NCBI RefSeq assembly: GCF_001949145.1
Contig: NW_019091431.1
Coordinates: 1,289,426-1,353,425, forward strand
Reading direction: 5' to 3'
Origin: Acanthaster planci
Taxonomy: Eukaryota > Echinodermata > Asteroidea > Valvatida > Acanthasteridae
DNA: 64,000 nucleotides
Made by a program: the position numbers and the translations under genes. Under the pieces are notes generated by a model. It had not been told where the DNA came from. It saw only the letters and a list, made by a program, of their open reading frames with translations, and did no database searches. This document shows positions 24,801 through 36,170 of this stretch, one piece after another. Positions within the stretch are counted from its first letter, which is position 1. Every line of letters starts with the position of its first letter.

Positions 24801-27800
24801 TCCTGACATGCCTTTGCCCATCATGTTACGTCACATGAAATATCTCTATACAATCAGTTTTTTGACAGTTAATGTCATCTAAAAACTGAAGAATCATTTC
24901 TGACAATTTCTACCAGAGCACAAACCTGTGCCGGCTTGCTTCCTGTTCAGTATTTTCTCCGCTCGGTAGTCAAGGATACCGATAATGATCCCACAAATGA
25001 CAGAAAATACACACATTGCCACACCTTCACAAAGGAGACCAAAAAAGTATCAATTAACATTTGTTACAGACAGTTGTGTTTAAGAAATCTTTGTACATTA
25101 GACAAAAGCAATGTTAAACCACTACCAATTTAACATATCCACACTGCAATTCAATGTAGCAAGATACGCAGAACCTTTGTGCTGGAACTTAAAAACCATG
25201 GAAAATGAATTATGGACATGTATGCCTTGTCTTGTTTTTTTTACCAACAAGAAGAGTGTAACCAAGGCGTTTGTATCCAACCAGGTCAGGGTTGATGGAG
25301 TCGTAAATCGGCTTGTTGACATTCATATTCAGTGTACTGCCCTTGAAGGGGAAAAAAAGAGAACAAATTGAAGCATATCATTAACCTGAACCTCCTGGCA
25401 CATTATGTCTTTTTCTTAAAACATTAACTGCTATAAGAACTTTACATTGGCGTAACCATCTACGAGGGCTACGAGGGACCACACACTGTCCAACTCTGCC
25501 ATCACTGGTAACCACATCTGTTGCCTAAGAGTCCCATAAGACCAAGTGTGGCTTCTATGAGCCTCTGCTCCAAGTTAAAGTGCACCCTCGCTGACAAAAG
25601 AGAGAGAGGCTGGTAAGAAGTTTTCCAACCGGGCTCATGCACAATCTTGGTGCACACACAAAGACCGTACATTCCAACAATAAAATGCCAAATGCATACA
25701 GACCTGCACACCATGTGGTATGCGGCAAGTTCTCACCAAAGGACTGTTGTTTCTGGGTAAGAACACGTCCCTTCTTGTTCCCATTTAGAGCTGACAAAGA
25801 GCCAAAGCAAAAGACTCTACACACACAGCTAAAATTCTCCAGTGCTTAGCAAATCGGTCTGTCTGGCAGTTCCCATGATCAAAGTTCTAATAACACCGTA
25901 CAATCCACTTACAATTCTGGAGAAGCTCAGCTGTAAGCCAAACACCATGTTTAACTCTTTCTCCTTGAACCATGTGACTGCGTAGGTATTCTGAGCGACA
26001 GCTAAATTCTCCCCACCAAGTCTACAAAAGAAACAAAAATGTAGTGTGCGTGATATACCAAGATGGAAATTTCTTCACTCACAAATAAATTCTAAACACT
26101 TCCACTATAAGTGTGATGACTTTGAAGTTTACATGGGTTGAAAGAAATTTTTATCGAAACACAAATGTGGATGACGATCTGGTCTCTTTCTGGGACATTA
26201 CAATGTTGACGTAGGTTTACCTCCGCAGAGGGTGAAATCACTGTCCACACTGACATTCTTATCATCATTTCTCCTATTCGTTTGAACAAAAGTGGAAGAC
26301 ACTCTGTTCATAACAACAGCTTATCTAACCTTAAGGATCAAATGAGATGAGGAAAATTAAGCACTGATGATTTGGGAACCTTTTGTGTCTAATTTCACCC
26401 TCTACCCAAGCCTACAAATCAGGCATCATACTTTGACCTTCCCACAGTACCATATTCCCATCTCAAAATTTAACAGTTACTAGAATCATACTTGTACAAC
26501 ACAGTCTGACACAAAGGCAACAAGCTACAGCCACATGTAAATCCTCACCCAAAAACAAATCGCCCTGCCACCATGCAGATCCAGTTGTCAAACAGAGCTC
26601 CCAATGAGAAGATCAGCTGACAGTCAGAATGTAAAGGAGAAAAGAATGAACATACTCCTATTTTTCTCTTCGCTTAAATAAAACACACATTTTCCAGGCA
26701 AACAGTGCAATCCAAGCATACCGATATTTTGAAGTCTTCTCGGTTTGTATACTTTTGATTATAGGTTTTCCTTCATTTCATTTTTTAACAGTTGATCTGC
26801 GAAAAGTTACAAATTCAAATCATGAATACAATGTTTGAATGAACTTTAAAAAACAATATGTTTTTACCTGTCCAACAAGAACGAAACCACCAAAAACAAG
26901 TGTTCCAATTCTGTAGAAAGAAAAAAAAAGTATTTGACTGTTTCAGCTTTTGAGTGTCTCCTTGGTAAATTTTGAGCAAATTAAAACAAATCCACTAATT
27001 TCACTGCTAAAAATACACTCGGGAACGGGTACAGATTTTGTAGACGAATAACAATTGTACATAAAATAAATAAGACTATGTTCTCACCTGATGCCAAAAA
27101 CTCTGTCTATCAGAAATCCTCCAAAGAAACAAAGTACAACATTTGGCCATGAGTAGAGCGAATACAGCAACACATAAGCAGACGTATCTATTTGCAAATC
27201 CTTTAAAAAAAGGAAAAGACATTGGGTTTTTTTACTTGAGGGTTATTAAAATTGAAGCTTATTTTACTGAGCCAGTTCTGAGCCTTTGTGTATAGCACAG
27301 CAAAAAAAATTGCTCCAAAAATTACTGACTTATTTTTTCTGACTCTGATATGGGTCAAAGTTTACGCTACTCACACCCGACAGAAATCATCCAAAGATAT
27401 GCTAACCCGGCAGTTTAGTTAAACGACATAACTAACAACTAGTTTCTACATAAACAGGTTGCTTATATTTGCTTTGCTTTCATTTTATAATCATACATGT
27501 ATATTAATAATCAATATATCAGACAAGACTGGATTATCTCTGAAAAAGCCAGTTGGTTTGACGATTCAGGCCCGGTTTGCCTACAGCGATGGTCCAGTGA
27601 GATGCTTGCATTTGGCAAGGAGACAGGACGTCCTCAGCTTACCTACTTGGCAGCGCTCCCAGAGCAGAAACAGCCGCCCCTACATTCTTCGAACGTTCTT
27701 CACAGAACGAAGAGGAAGAAACTTTTTGACCTGTTTCCCTTTGAAAGACATATCCTGTGTGGAACTTACTTCCTTTATCTGCTCTTCCAAGGCAGCAGGT

Positions 27801-29371
27801 GTGTCGTAACAGTAGTAACTTCCTGAATATCAAACAGAAAATACAGCAGAGAAAGCCAGCGGTTAAGACACTGCCAGATGATTTACAATTTGACAGATGT
27901 ACAGCTACAGTCAAATTAGCCCCACTAGTGTGGCACAGACCCTCGCTCCACTCCATCCTTAGCCACACATCCGTACATGCAATTTCGTGTCAGTGTGGTG
28001 AAATCTACGGCACACCCTTTTTTTGCACACACAAATGATCCTTATAGTCTCTCCGCTTTGACCATTTATTGAATGAATTCACTCACGTTATTCTGGTATT
28101 TTCCATTCTTTTTGCCTTTACCCATTCAATCTCACGGTCTCACTCTCACACGCCATCTTTAAATGAAAATGAGTCTGTTGAACTTTACGTCCCTTGACCC
28201 CAGCCCACAGACAGCTGTTCCATGTCAAGAATTCTAGAACCAAAAAATAAACTTACCTGCACAATTGAGATTTCAGTTGTATATTAGATATGTCTTTACA
28301 TGGAACAGCCATTTGCGGGACGGGGTCAAGTGACGTAAAGTTCAATGGACTCATTTTAATTTAAAGATGGTGTGTGAGAGTGTGACCTTGAGTTTTAATG
28401 GGTAAAGGCAAAAAGACTAGAAAACACCAGAACAACGTGAGTGAAATCATTCAATAAATGGTCATTTGAAACGGAGAGACTAAGGATCATTTGTGTGTGC
28501 AAAAAAATTGCGCCTACGATTATAAGAGGGTACGCCGAAGATTTCAGCGCGCCGACACGAAATTGCGTATATAGATGTGTGGCTGGACAGGAGCGAGGGT
28601 CCATGCCACACTTGTGGGGCTACAGTCAAATCATCACAAATATAAGACTGGAAGCAGTCAATATGTACCAGCATACTAGTCACGGTCCTGTCCATACCTG
28701 CAAACTGAGACACTACAGTTTTGTACCCATCCGCCATATGTTCACCACTAAGCATAAAAATCCCATCCCCTCCTTGTAGTTATATTAAATTTGAAGACAA
28801 TTAAATTCAGATTAGGAAAAACCTCATCTGAGGAAGATCTGGCTTGGGTCATTTATCAGACTCTACGTAGTGGTTGACCAGTGTAACAGGATGTTACACA
28901 TATTGCCTGCATGTCACCTCTTTTAAAATAATCTTCCACGGCCACAAATAAGTAAATAAAGTTGATTGGCTGATGACAAATCTTATAACAAAAAGATTTA
29001 GATCGACATACATGTATCACGCAAAGATCGGGCACTCACAAATATCGATCGACTACACTCAACATCCTGACAACCATGACAACTGAAACTTAGAGAGGTC
29101 AAACAGATAAAACTTGGACACGGGTATAAGGGGACCCTTTTTTAATTTTCAACTTACCAAAACTGAGAAGACATGTGAGCACAAGAATGAACGTGTACCG
29201 GTGCCACAGGCTTCGAGGATCGCATATTCTCCAAGCTCCGCAACCAGTCAACTGACCGGCGTACTCGACATCATAATCACCGTTCACTCCCCTTGGAACA
29301 CCGCTCGACAGTAGGGGCGATTTCTCATTAATCCCCTCTACATCACTGTCATAGCCACTGTTTTCTGCCAT
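21805..29371 (-). CDS. MFSD1: MFSD1 lysosomal major-facilitator transporter, complete, 13 coding exons
   Basis: Twelve-helix transporter of the lysosomal membrane; the mammalian protein moves dipeptides and pairs with GLMP. Exons from 5': 29158-29371, 27770-27822, 27088-27200, 26868-26910, 26549-26616, 25913-26021, 25245-25341, 24926-25024, 24172-24283, 23560-23773, 23061-23158, 22361-22473, 21805-21950. All phases join, giving 492 residues (human is about 465). The ATG at 29371 is chosen because an in-frame TAA lies just upstream. Family blocks, in order: YSWPNVVLCFFGGFLIDR, GGENLAVAQNTYAV, KELNMVFGLQLS, a cytosolic loop with GEVIKIRDVKDFP, PEHQLGTSYG, MQSIQNLGLAV. A dileucine lysosomal signal E-K-S-P-L-L sits at residues 16-21. 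The C-terminal tail is charged and longer than in mammals. The gene is head-to-head with PBK and tail-to-tail with PRKX. Introns of 400-640 bp hold no other gene. Confidence 0.95.
23285..23445 (-). repeat. Inverted dispersed repeat, arm 2
   Basis: Reverse-complement partner of 20915-21070, inside the MFSD1 intron between 23158 and 23560. Matching runs include 'gccatcttgcttttctgcc' and 'ctgaggctggaaggg'. It is best read as two copies of one interspersed family in opposite orientation. Confidence 0.75.
27917..28622. mobile_element. Mutator-like foldback element with ~320-bp inverted arms
   Basis: A 706-bp element in MFSD1 intron 1. The left arm (27917-28228) and right arm (28293-28622) are inverted copies, diverged by roughly a fifth, around a loop of about 65 bp. 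The ends read TAGCCCCAC and GTGGGGCTA. A perfect 9-bp direct repeat, CAGTCAAAT, flanks it (27908-27916 and 28623-28631). Long inverted arms plus a 9-bp duplication fit the Mutator (MULE) superfamily, foldback type. No transposase is present, and the ORFs inside are shadows in the arms. Confidence 0.8.
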
Positions 29372-29823
29372 TTCGATCTCGGACAAATTTGTGAACTTTT
29401 ACATGTAGTTTATGGGCGAACTGAACGTCCGGTGTTAGGTCTTGCCTCTTCTGCAATCACACTACCCAAATTCGCCTGTCGGCCTCTCTTGTTATCAAAC
29501 AAACACCTATAGTTGAGTCTGGGTACCCGATCAATAAAAGTCACGTGGGGATTTGCATTAACGACCTTTGACTTTGAGCAACATTTGACAGCGTTAATGA
29601 GCTATTGTTTGATTCAACATGCCACTTTCGGAATACAATGGTGTCCATGGTCTGCAATGGTGTTGATACGTTCATTTCAATTAAATTAAACCAGGTATTT
29701 AACAGTTCGATTACTGAATTAATTTGTTCCTTTGTTATTGATTACTAATATTTTCTTGCTTTAAAAATACTTTTAGTACGGCGCAGACCGGGCGCGGGTG
29801 GGAACTGGGCACTTAAGCGTTTG
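29372..29823. promoter_or_regulatory. Shared promoter region of MFSD1 and PBK
   Basis: This lies between the MFSD1 start codon (minus strand) and the assembly gap that hides the 5' end of PBK (plus strand). It includes a CACGTG E-box, an octamer motif, and a GC-rich 'ggcgcagaccgggcgcgggt' at 29779-29798. A head-to-head pair less than about 0.75 kb apart suggests a bidirectional promoter. The transcription start sites are not visible. Confidence 0.55.
29540..29558. promoter_or_regulatory. CLEAR-like E-box (GTCACGTGGG) and adjacent octamer (ATTTGCAT)
   Basis: GTCACGTGGG at 29540-29549 matches 8 of 10 positions of the lysosomal CLEAR box GTCACGTGAC bound by TFEB-type factors. It lies about 170 bp upstream of the MFSD1 ATG. 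ATTTGCAT at 29551-29558 is a perfect POU octamer. CLEAR boxes control mammalian lysosomal genes; activity here is inferred from sequence and position only. Confidence 0.5.
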
Positions 29824-30074
29824 NNNNNNNNNNNNNNNNNNNNNNNNNNNNNNNNNNNNNNNNNNNNNNNNNNNNNNNNNNNNNNNNNNNNNNNNNNNNN
29901 NNNNNNNNNNNNNNNNNNNNNNNNNNNNNNNNNNNNNNNNNNNNNNNNNNNNNNNNNNNNNNNNNNNNNNNNNNNNNNNNNNNNNNNNNNNNNNNNNNNN
30001 NNNNNNNNNNNNNNNNNNNNNNNNNNNNNNNNNNNNNNNNNNNNNNNNNNNNNNNNNNNNNNNNNNNNNNNNNN
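29824..30074. other. Assembly gap (251 N)
   Basis: A run of N. It hides the 5' part of PBK and part of the shared promoter. Open reading frames that cross it are artefacts of translating N. The real gap size may differ. Confidence 1.
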
Positions 30075-32512
30075 AAAAAATTCGAGTACAAATGGACTGC
30101 AGAGTAGTCAGCCTAGTAATGTCCGCTTTTCGGTTACCTCACCGACACCGTCATGTTCGTGTTCTTCCTGCTGGACCAATCTCGACTCACCATGCTCGCC
30201 AGCCTCCGCAGGCCTTGCAACTGCAGCTATTCCACCGTCACCATTCATGGAGCGACTGGGTTGTGGAACAGGTGTTGCAGTGTATCTTTTTCAGAGGTAA
30301 GGAAAGGGTTTCGCAAGGCTGAAATCGTCAGCTTTTGACATGTTTGAAGTGTGCAGTACTACGCCTATATTATATATTTATACATGTAATGTATACAATG
30401 TTCAATTTTATGTTAGGCCTACTTAGTAACTGGTGGTCGCCCGACCATACCCAAATGTTTAAAAAGGCGATTCATTGAGTCCAAGTTACTCTGTTGCCCG
30501 ACCATGTCTACATGTTAAAGGCAAGTTGTAGAGTCCAAGTTACTCGGACTAGTTACTTAGAACACTTGTCATATTTGTCAATGTCATATTTTTCCATTTA
30601 CTCGGCTCAACATGCTCATGTTGTAAGGATTTTTTTCAAACCTGTGAGAGGTATTTAATCTTCATTTTCGATGTTTTTTCCTACGTTTGTTTTGCTTCAC
30701 TTTTTAAACTTTTAAAAGTGGGACTTGGCCTACATGCTTAACTGTGTTCTAATCTATCATCAGATCATTTTCATTTACTATTACAAAAAGTGGTGTTTTT
30801 TCCATGGAGTGATGAAGGGTTATTCATAAGACTTTAAGAGGATTTTTTTCCAGAGGTTCAAAGAAGGATGGATCAGGACTTTCTCCTTGGGCCATAAAGA
30901 AAACTACGTCAAGGACCCGCAAAGATGACTACATGGACAACAATGTTGAGAAAATGCTTGCAAAAGAAGCCCGCATTCTCAAGGTATTGCCTCATGAGCT
31001 CAGTGAGTATTGCTGAGATCTGTTACTGAGTTGTTTTGAGAAAAAAGCCCCACGAACATCTTCCTTGTAAAAGTTTTTGAAGTTGGAAATTTTGAAATTT
31101 TCATGGCAGGATCTTATGCATGAAAACATTGTTGGATTCCGAGCTTTCAGCCGAAATGAAGATGGCAGCATGTGTTTGTCCATGGAGAATGGGGAGCAAT
31201 CCTTACTTGACCTGATTGAAAGGAGAGATCAGGAAGGCCTGGGTAAGAAGTTGAGTCACTTTTATTGACAGGATTTTCATTTCATTTGGGTAAGCCAAGA
31301 GTTGAATTGTCACATTAAGCCAATGCACCGAGGCATTCTGCTCACTGTGCTTAGACTGCTCCTTGGACTTAATTACAGGTCCCTTTCCTGCACACCACAT
31401 CTACCAGGTTGCCCTCGGCCTGGCCAGGGCTCTCAAGTACCTCCATAATGAAAAGCACATCCTTCATGGTGACCTAAAGAGCGGCAATGTTCTCATCCGG
31501 GGTGATTTCCAGTCGGTCAAGCTGTGTGACTTTGGCGTATCATTAAAACTGACGGAGGACTTGACCTGCTCAGAGGTACACGCTGACTTTGAATTGGTAT
31601 CACAGGTTTCTGAATTTTTTTAATACCATTCCGAAGCAATTACATCCATTTACACTCAAAGTCTGAGCATTAAAAGAAAAGGATCTAACTCCAGACTACA
31701 AAAGTTATGATGAAATCGGATGAATGGAGCAGTTTTCCTCATTTGCCTAGGATCCAGACAACCACTACATCGGCACAGAACCTTGGACTGCTCCTGAAAT
31801 CATTCGGGAGGAAGGTCAAGTCACCCACAAGGCGGACATCTTCTCCTATGGTCTCGTCCTCTGGGAGATGATGTCACTGACCCTACCCCACATGGATCTC
31901 CTCAGTAGCTCCATGGGTAAGTTGACCATTCAGATCAAATAGACATTGTTTGGTAACTGGTATCCTGCCTATGTTTCACATAATGGCAACTCAGGAAGTA
32001 ATGTAGCTCAGCTGACCAATCAGAAGGCATTTATGAAGCGGTGTGAAAACTGGTAATCTGCAGTCAACCATTTTGTGCTCAGGAGCACAAACTGAGATGA
32101 GCATGAAGGAAACATTCATTGTTTCTTTTCAGTCAAAAAGAGACATTTAAACCAAATAATTACACAAGACTTCAAAGCTCCATGTTGGGGCATTTGTCAA
32201 ACTCAAATATTAACTTCATGTTTTATCGTACCAGGTGACAGCATAGGGGATGAAAGTTTGGACCAGTCGTTCCAAGAGGAGCAATACCAAGCAGCCTTGG
32301 GCACCAGACCCCCTCTACCAAACTTCCCTCTCGGTCCTACCTACAAACCCCTAGTCAGCCTGTTCTGCGCGTGCACGGAGGAGCTACCTACCAAGAGGCC
32401 ATCAGCGAGCTTAATTGTCGAGGCTCTGGAGTCAATTCCAGTTCCATCTGATCACACTGATGCTGACTTCTCTGAGAATAAAGAAAATGCTCCCATGTAC
32501 TCAAACAACTGA
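30075..32512 (+). CDS. PBK: PBK/TOPK mitotic MAPKK-like kinase, 5' end in the assembly gap, 6 visible exons
   Basis: Lymphokine-activated killer T-cell-originated protein kinase, an atypical dual-specificity kinase of mitosis. Visible exons: about 30075-30296, 30854-30983, 31110-31242, 31379-31575, 31751-31916, 32235-32512; phases join. In order: a Ser/Pro/Cys-rich N-terminus, [17 protein letters not shown] (glycine loop), WAIKK (ATP lysine), NIVGFRAF, the family's HGD catalytic motif in [15 protein letters not shown] in [58 protein letters not shown]. The C-terminal tail [15 protein letters not shown] ends at TGA 32510-32512. HGD instead of HRD and the GTEPW segment are diagnostic of PBK. 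Human PBK has DVG where this protein has DFG. The start codon is not visible. The 30075-30296 segment is open throughout, but its left splice border, if any, is unknown. Confidence 0.92.
30436..30545. repeat. Imperfect tandem duplication (~55-60 bp, 2 copies)
   Basis: Two successive blocks in the first PBK intron each begin 'gcccgaccat', pass through 'catgtt' or 'aatgttt' with 'aaaggc', and end 'gagtccaagttactc'. A local duplication that has since diverged. Confidence 0.75.
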
Positions 32513-32695
32513 TGGTTTTCATGGTATGGTTGGTGGGCAAAGATTGCCAAAATACCTCTCCCATCTATGCCAGAAGTCAAAGCTGCGTAGCTTAAAGCAG
32601 AAGAGCAACGACATCAAAGCAGCTCATGTTTTACACCAAGCACAGCAGTAGAAAGGCTTTATCTGTATTTTGTGGCTACATGTATAGGGAACCGT

Positions 32696-32758
32696 TCTTT
32701 TGAAAATCGATCATTTTCTTTTGAAAATCAATCATTTTCTTTCGAATATCAATCATTG
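32696..32758. repeat. 22-bp tandem repeat, 3 units
   Basis: Three near-identical units of the type 'ttcttttgaaaatcaatcat' in the PBK 3' UTR. The middle unit has 'caatc' where the first has 'cgatc', and the last has 'tcgaatat'. Confidence 0.8.
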
Positions 32759-33331
32759 CAAAAGTCAGTTCCTGCATTTCAAATTTGCTTGCGCCATTGA
32801 TCATGTTTAAACATGTACATGTTGGGCACTGTCGTGTTGTGCTGTCACTTAAGTTGGTATGAAATCTCCTGCTTCACTTCCCTTCCCTTTTTTGAAAGCA
32901 AAAAGGAGAGAATTGGCTGATGGCAGAATCGTTAGCAAATTGTACAAGGTTGACAGATTGTGCCAAGATTGAGTGATCAAGCATATTGACGATGCACCCA
33001 ACAAATACATACCTATAATTCTAAGCCTTAAAATTTTGGTGTATTTGTTGGAAATTTAAGGGACACATCTTTGTAGTTTCCTTGAAAATTAAACCACCAC
33101 TTCAATGTTTGTACTCACATTTGATATATACGAGTATACTGTACAGACATTTTTGCATCACTGCATCGCTTGTTTCGTTGTACATAATTTCAAGTTCAAG
33201 CCATGGTTTTTTTTCTGTTTCAGCAGACTTTATAATTGTTAGTATTTAAAAAGAGGCAATTCAATTGGAATTCTGTATTAACAGAGTACAAGTTTCCACA
33301 GATGCAGAAAAATGGAAAGAGTATGTATTTG

Positions 33332-33337
33332 TTTATT
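33332..33337 (-). terminator. Candidate BAP18 poly(A) signal
   Basis: AATAAA on the minus strand, the first one found downstream of the BAP18 stop. If used, it gives a 3' UTR of about 580 bp that overlaps the PBK 3' UTR on the other strand. Confidence 0.35.
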
Positions 33338-33918
33338 CACAAGAGATAAGTGGTAAAACTGGTGTACGCTTCACCACGGCACTGATTTTTGTTTAAAAAC
33401 ATGAGCGCCGCCTTACAGGATTTGAAGTTACCCCAGAACACCTACCAAAGGGACTTAGACATCCTTACAGCTTGAAAAACATCTACTTGAAGCAGCTGTA
33501 ACATTGTACTATGTACATCACCTACTCACAGACTGAAGAATCTTTAGCTTACACATGAAGGTTTTCCATGCTTAAAACTGTTCGCCTATCATTTTTAAAA
33601 AATCATATTAAAATTGGAGGATTCAGGGCTGTTAGGGTTAATGGTCCTACATTCTGTTTCAGGCATGATGAAACTGTTTAACAAATTCTATTTCGACCTC
33701 AACAAATGCGTGTTGGACTGAAGATACTCCAACAATATTTTTCCGCCAGAATAAAAAAAAATGACTCAACTTTCCACTTTAGTACACAAAATAAAGTTTA
33801 TAAAAAGGCGATTCCAGACTTTTTTTGGACCTTTTCTTTTTCCAGTTAAAAATCATTGGCCTGATGACCTGCTGATCATATCAGTGGTACTCAGTACATC
33901 TGAAGGTCCCATCAGCTT

Positions 33919-35943
33919 TCACCTTTGCAGCGATTCTATGTCTGAGCCTGATCCCATCAGATTGGAATCCAGGTTCAGATCTTCTGAAAAGCAGAAACAG
34001 AAAAATGGATGAACTTTATCCACTGGCACTTGAACATCACAGGGCAACTCATGCAGTAAGCCTTGTGCAAGTTAAATTTGAATAAAATTTGGTTCACTGA
34101 GTTCTTTAAATTCAAGTGAACATTACAATTTGAATTCCCTGTACTAAAACACTGTTGCTCTACCTTGTGATTCAGAGCAAGCTTTTGCTTTATAGTTAAG
34201 AGACGCCTTGCAACACTACACTGTTCTTAATGGATAAGAACGGCACAAAGGAACCAGTCCATTCCAGAGATGGTGGTTGCTATGCAAAAGCTTACCCCGA
34301 ATCATGAGGTACAGCAACAGAGTCTTTAGTCTGGAGAATTCAAAATGTTACGTTTACATGCAATCAGATAACTCAGTGAACCAGATTTTATTCAATTTTA
34401 ACTCACAAAAGGCTTATTGTCTGTCGTTGCATTGATGCCACCTGTCAATGGACTTAAAAACCCTCAGTAGTCATGTTTGGTAAGGGCTCTCATATGCAAT
34501 ATGGTAAATACACATGATGTCATCACATCTGGCAATTTAGTGAGACAGTCCCTAAACTACCTTGGTCGGTGTTGGACGACAAGCCAAACTCTAGCTTCTT
34601 CATGGGGGTTTCCTCGAGTCCTTCGATGTCCACCAGCGAATCTCCCGGAGTTTCCGTCGAGTTCAGCATATTCAAGGTGACCTCTGTACAAACGCACAAC
34701 AGGTTTAAAATTTGTAACTTGGTCACAAATGAAGAACTGACTAAAACTTTTCGGTCTGCCTGAGAGTAACATGAGCTTGCAAACAGAAATGTTCCTATTA
34801 CCTTGGCCACATCACTCATCCTAAAATTCCTATGACTTCTACCTGACTGCTTCTGCTTCTTCAACGGGGGCTCATCACCAGAGGGTGCCGTGCTGTTTTC
34901 CTCTTGCCGGCTGTTCATCTGTGCCTTCCTCTCTGCATCTTGTTTGTGAGCTGCTGCCTGCTCCTGGGCTTTTTTCTTCATCGCTGTCCTGATCTGAGAT
35001 CTGCAAGCATACCAAAAAGTAATGAAAATGATAAATGAATAACCTTCCTTCTAGAATCCACCAAGCTCCAATATGAAGCAGTAACAAACCAAATGATATT
35101 TGGACTTTGGCTTAATTTGTCTGTCTTACACTGTTCTTGTCTTGATGGTTTCACTGATTTTTTGGAGATCGTCTCCAAAAGTCTTGATCGACGATCGCAG
35201 CATCTCAATTTCTTCATCAGTCCACTTGCCACTTACAAACAAAACAAAAATAAAGAACAAAAATTTCCTTTTTATTATATATTCTCTGCAACTAAACACA
35301 ATGTAAGGAAAGCAGAATTTAACACTGATATTAAACTTTAACATCAAACACAGCCACACACTGTAGTACTGCCTATGATATGTCTATACACTACTCCAAC
35401 TTCCAAGTGTATTATCAACAACAACATCCTTCAATCTTCAAACAGAACATGCATTGCAACTGGTCTAGTACCACACCTTGTTGGAGAAGGCTCTGCCATG
35501 GGATGTAGCTGCATAGTCAGTTCCCCAAGGCGACTAAATGCTTCTCCAGCAGCTGAAAAAATTTCACCGACCTGTTGTGCAATTTAAAACATTTAATTTA
35601 GCCTGGGTTTCACACTGACTGTTTTTGTAACTGCCAAAATGTGGGCTTTCTTGCCAAATATTTTTCCTACTTGGGACCGAGAATTGTTAAACTTTTTAAA
35701 AAGTGGCCATTGGTGGAAAGCCATTTGAACAACATATTTGTGCCTGTGTACAATGAAAGATGTCATGAAAATAAATTCAGCATATGCCTCTTTGACCTGA
35801 GGCCTAACAATGCTAACTTACCAAGCCAGGCCTAGGCAAGCAATTCGGAAAGATTTAAGATTGGCTTATAATAGGCTAGGCGTTGTGAAATAATATAGAC
35901 TCAAATCAACCCACGACAAACTCACCTTTGATACCGAACTCAT
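33919..35943 (-). CDS. BAP18 (C17orf49-like) SANT-domain chromatin protein, complete, 6 exons
   Basis: Orthologue of human chromatin complexes subunit BAP18, a partner of NURF and MLL1/WDR5 assemblies that reads active promoter chromatin. Exons from 5': 35926-35943, 35477-35571, 35130-35231, 34843-35000, 34561-34683, 33919-33983. Phases join into 186 residues (human is 172). The start MSSVSKVGEIFSAAGEAF and GELTMQLHP match the family. A SANT/Myb-like domain covers about residues 39-83 (GKWTDEEIEMLR, GDDLQKIS). A lysine-rich linker and NLS-like PPLKKQKQ follow. The conserved C-terminal VDIEGLEETPMKKLEF is at about 142-157. The last exon is inferred from the GTAGTT donor at 34560, a strong TTTTCAG acceptor at 33984-33990 and phase fit. 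Without that splice the frame reads on to a stop at 34523. The family is clear; the choice of C-terminus is less certain. Confidence 0.9.
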
Positions 35944-36170
35944 GATCAAGTAAAGATATAAAAAACAACCTGCAAGTGAAACGGCTGCTGGGGCCGGGCA
36001 GGAAAGTAAAGAAAGGATACAGATGGACCGCCTCAGGCCTCAGTTTCAGAATCAAAATGAAAACATTGCCTCTCAACTGTTGAGCACCCAGACGTCTAGT
36101 GCAGTACTTCAAAGGTGATTTTTCATTTATTAATTTTTCCACCAGACTGTTGACTAATCTGTCTTTATTT

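Larger units (their letters stand above)
32513..33815 (+). other. Probable PBK 3' untranslated region
   Basis: Downstream of the PBK stop, AATAAA occurs at 33750-33755 and 33790-33795, giving a 3' UTR of about 1.25-1.3 kb. A run of three 22-bp repeats lies at 32696-32758. The region approaches the minus-strand BAP18 last exon (33919), so the two transcripts probably meet or overlap at their 3' ends. Confidence 0.5.

Noticed and set aside
29798-30322. 174-codon plus-strand ORF and overlapping frames across the N run
   Set aside because: Most of each frame is translated N. Only the third frame after 30075 matches PBK.
34523-34560. Read-through C-terminus of BAP18 (GSLGTVSLNCQM)
   Set aside because: Not excluded as an isoform, but the GTAGTT donor plus a strong downstream acceptor with fitting phase is preferred.
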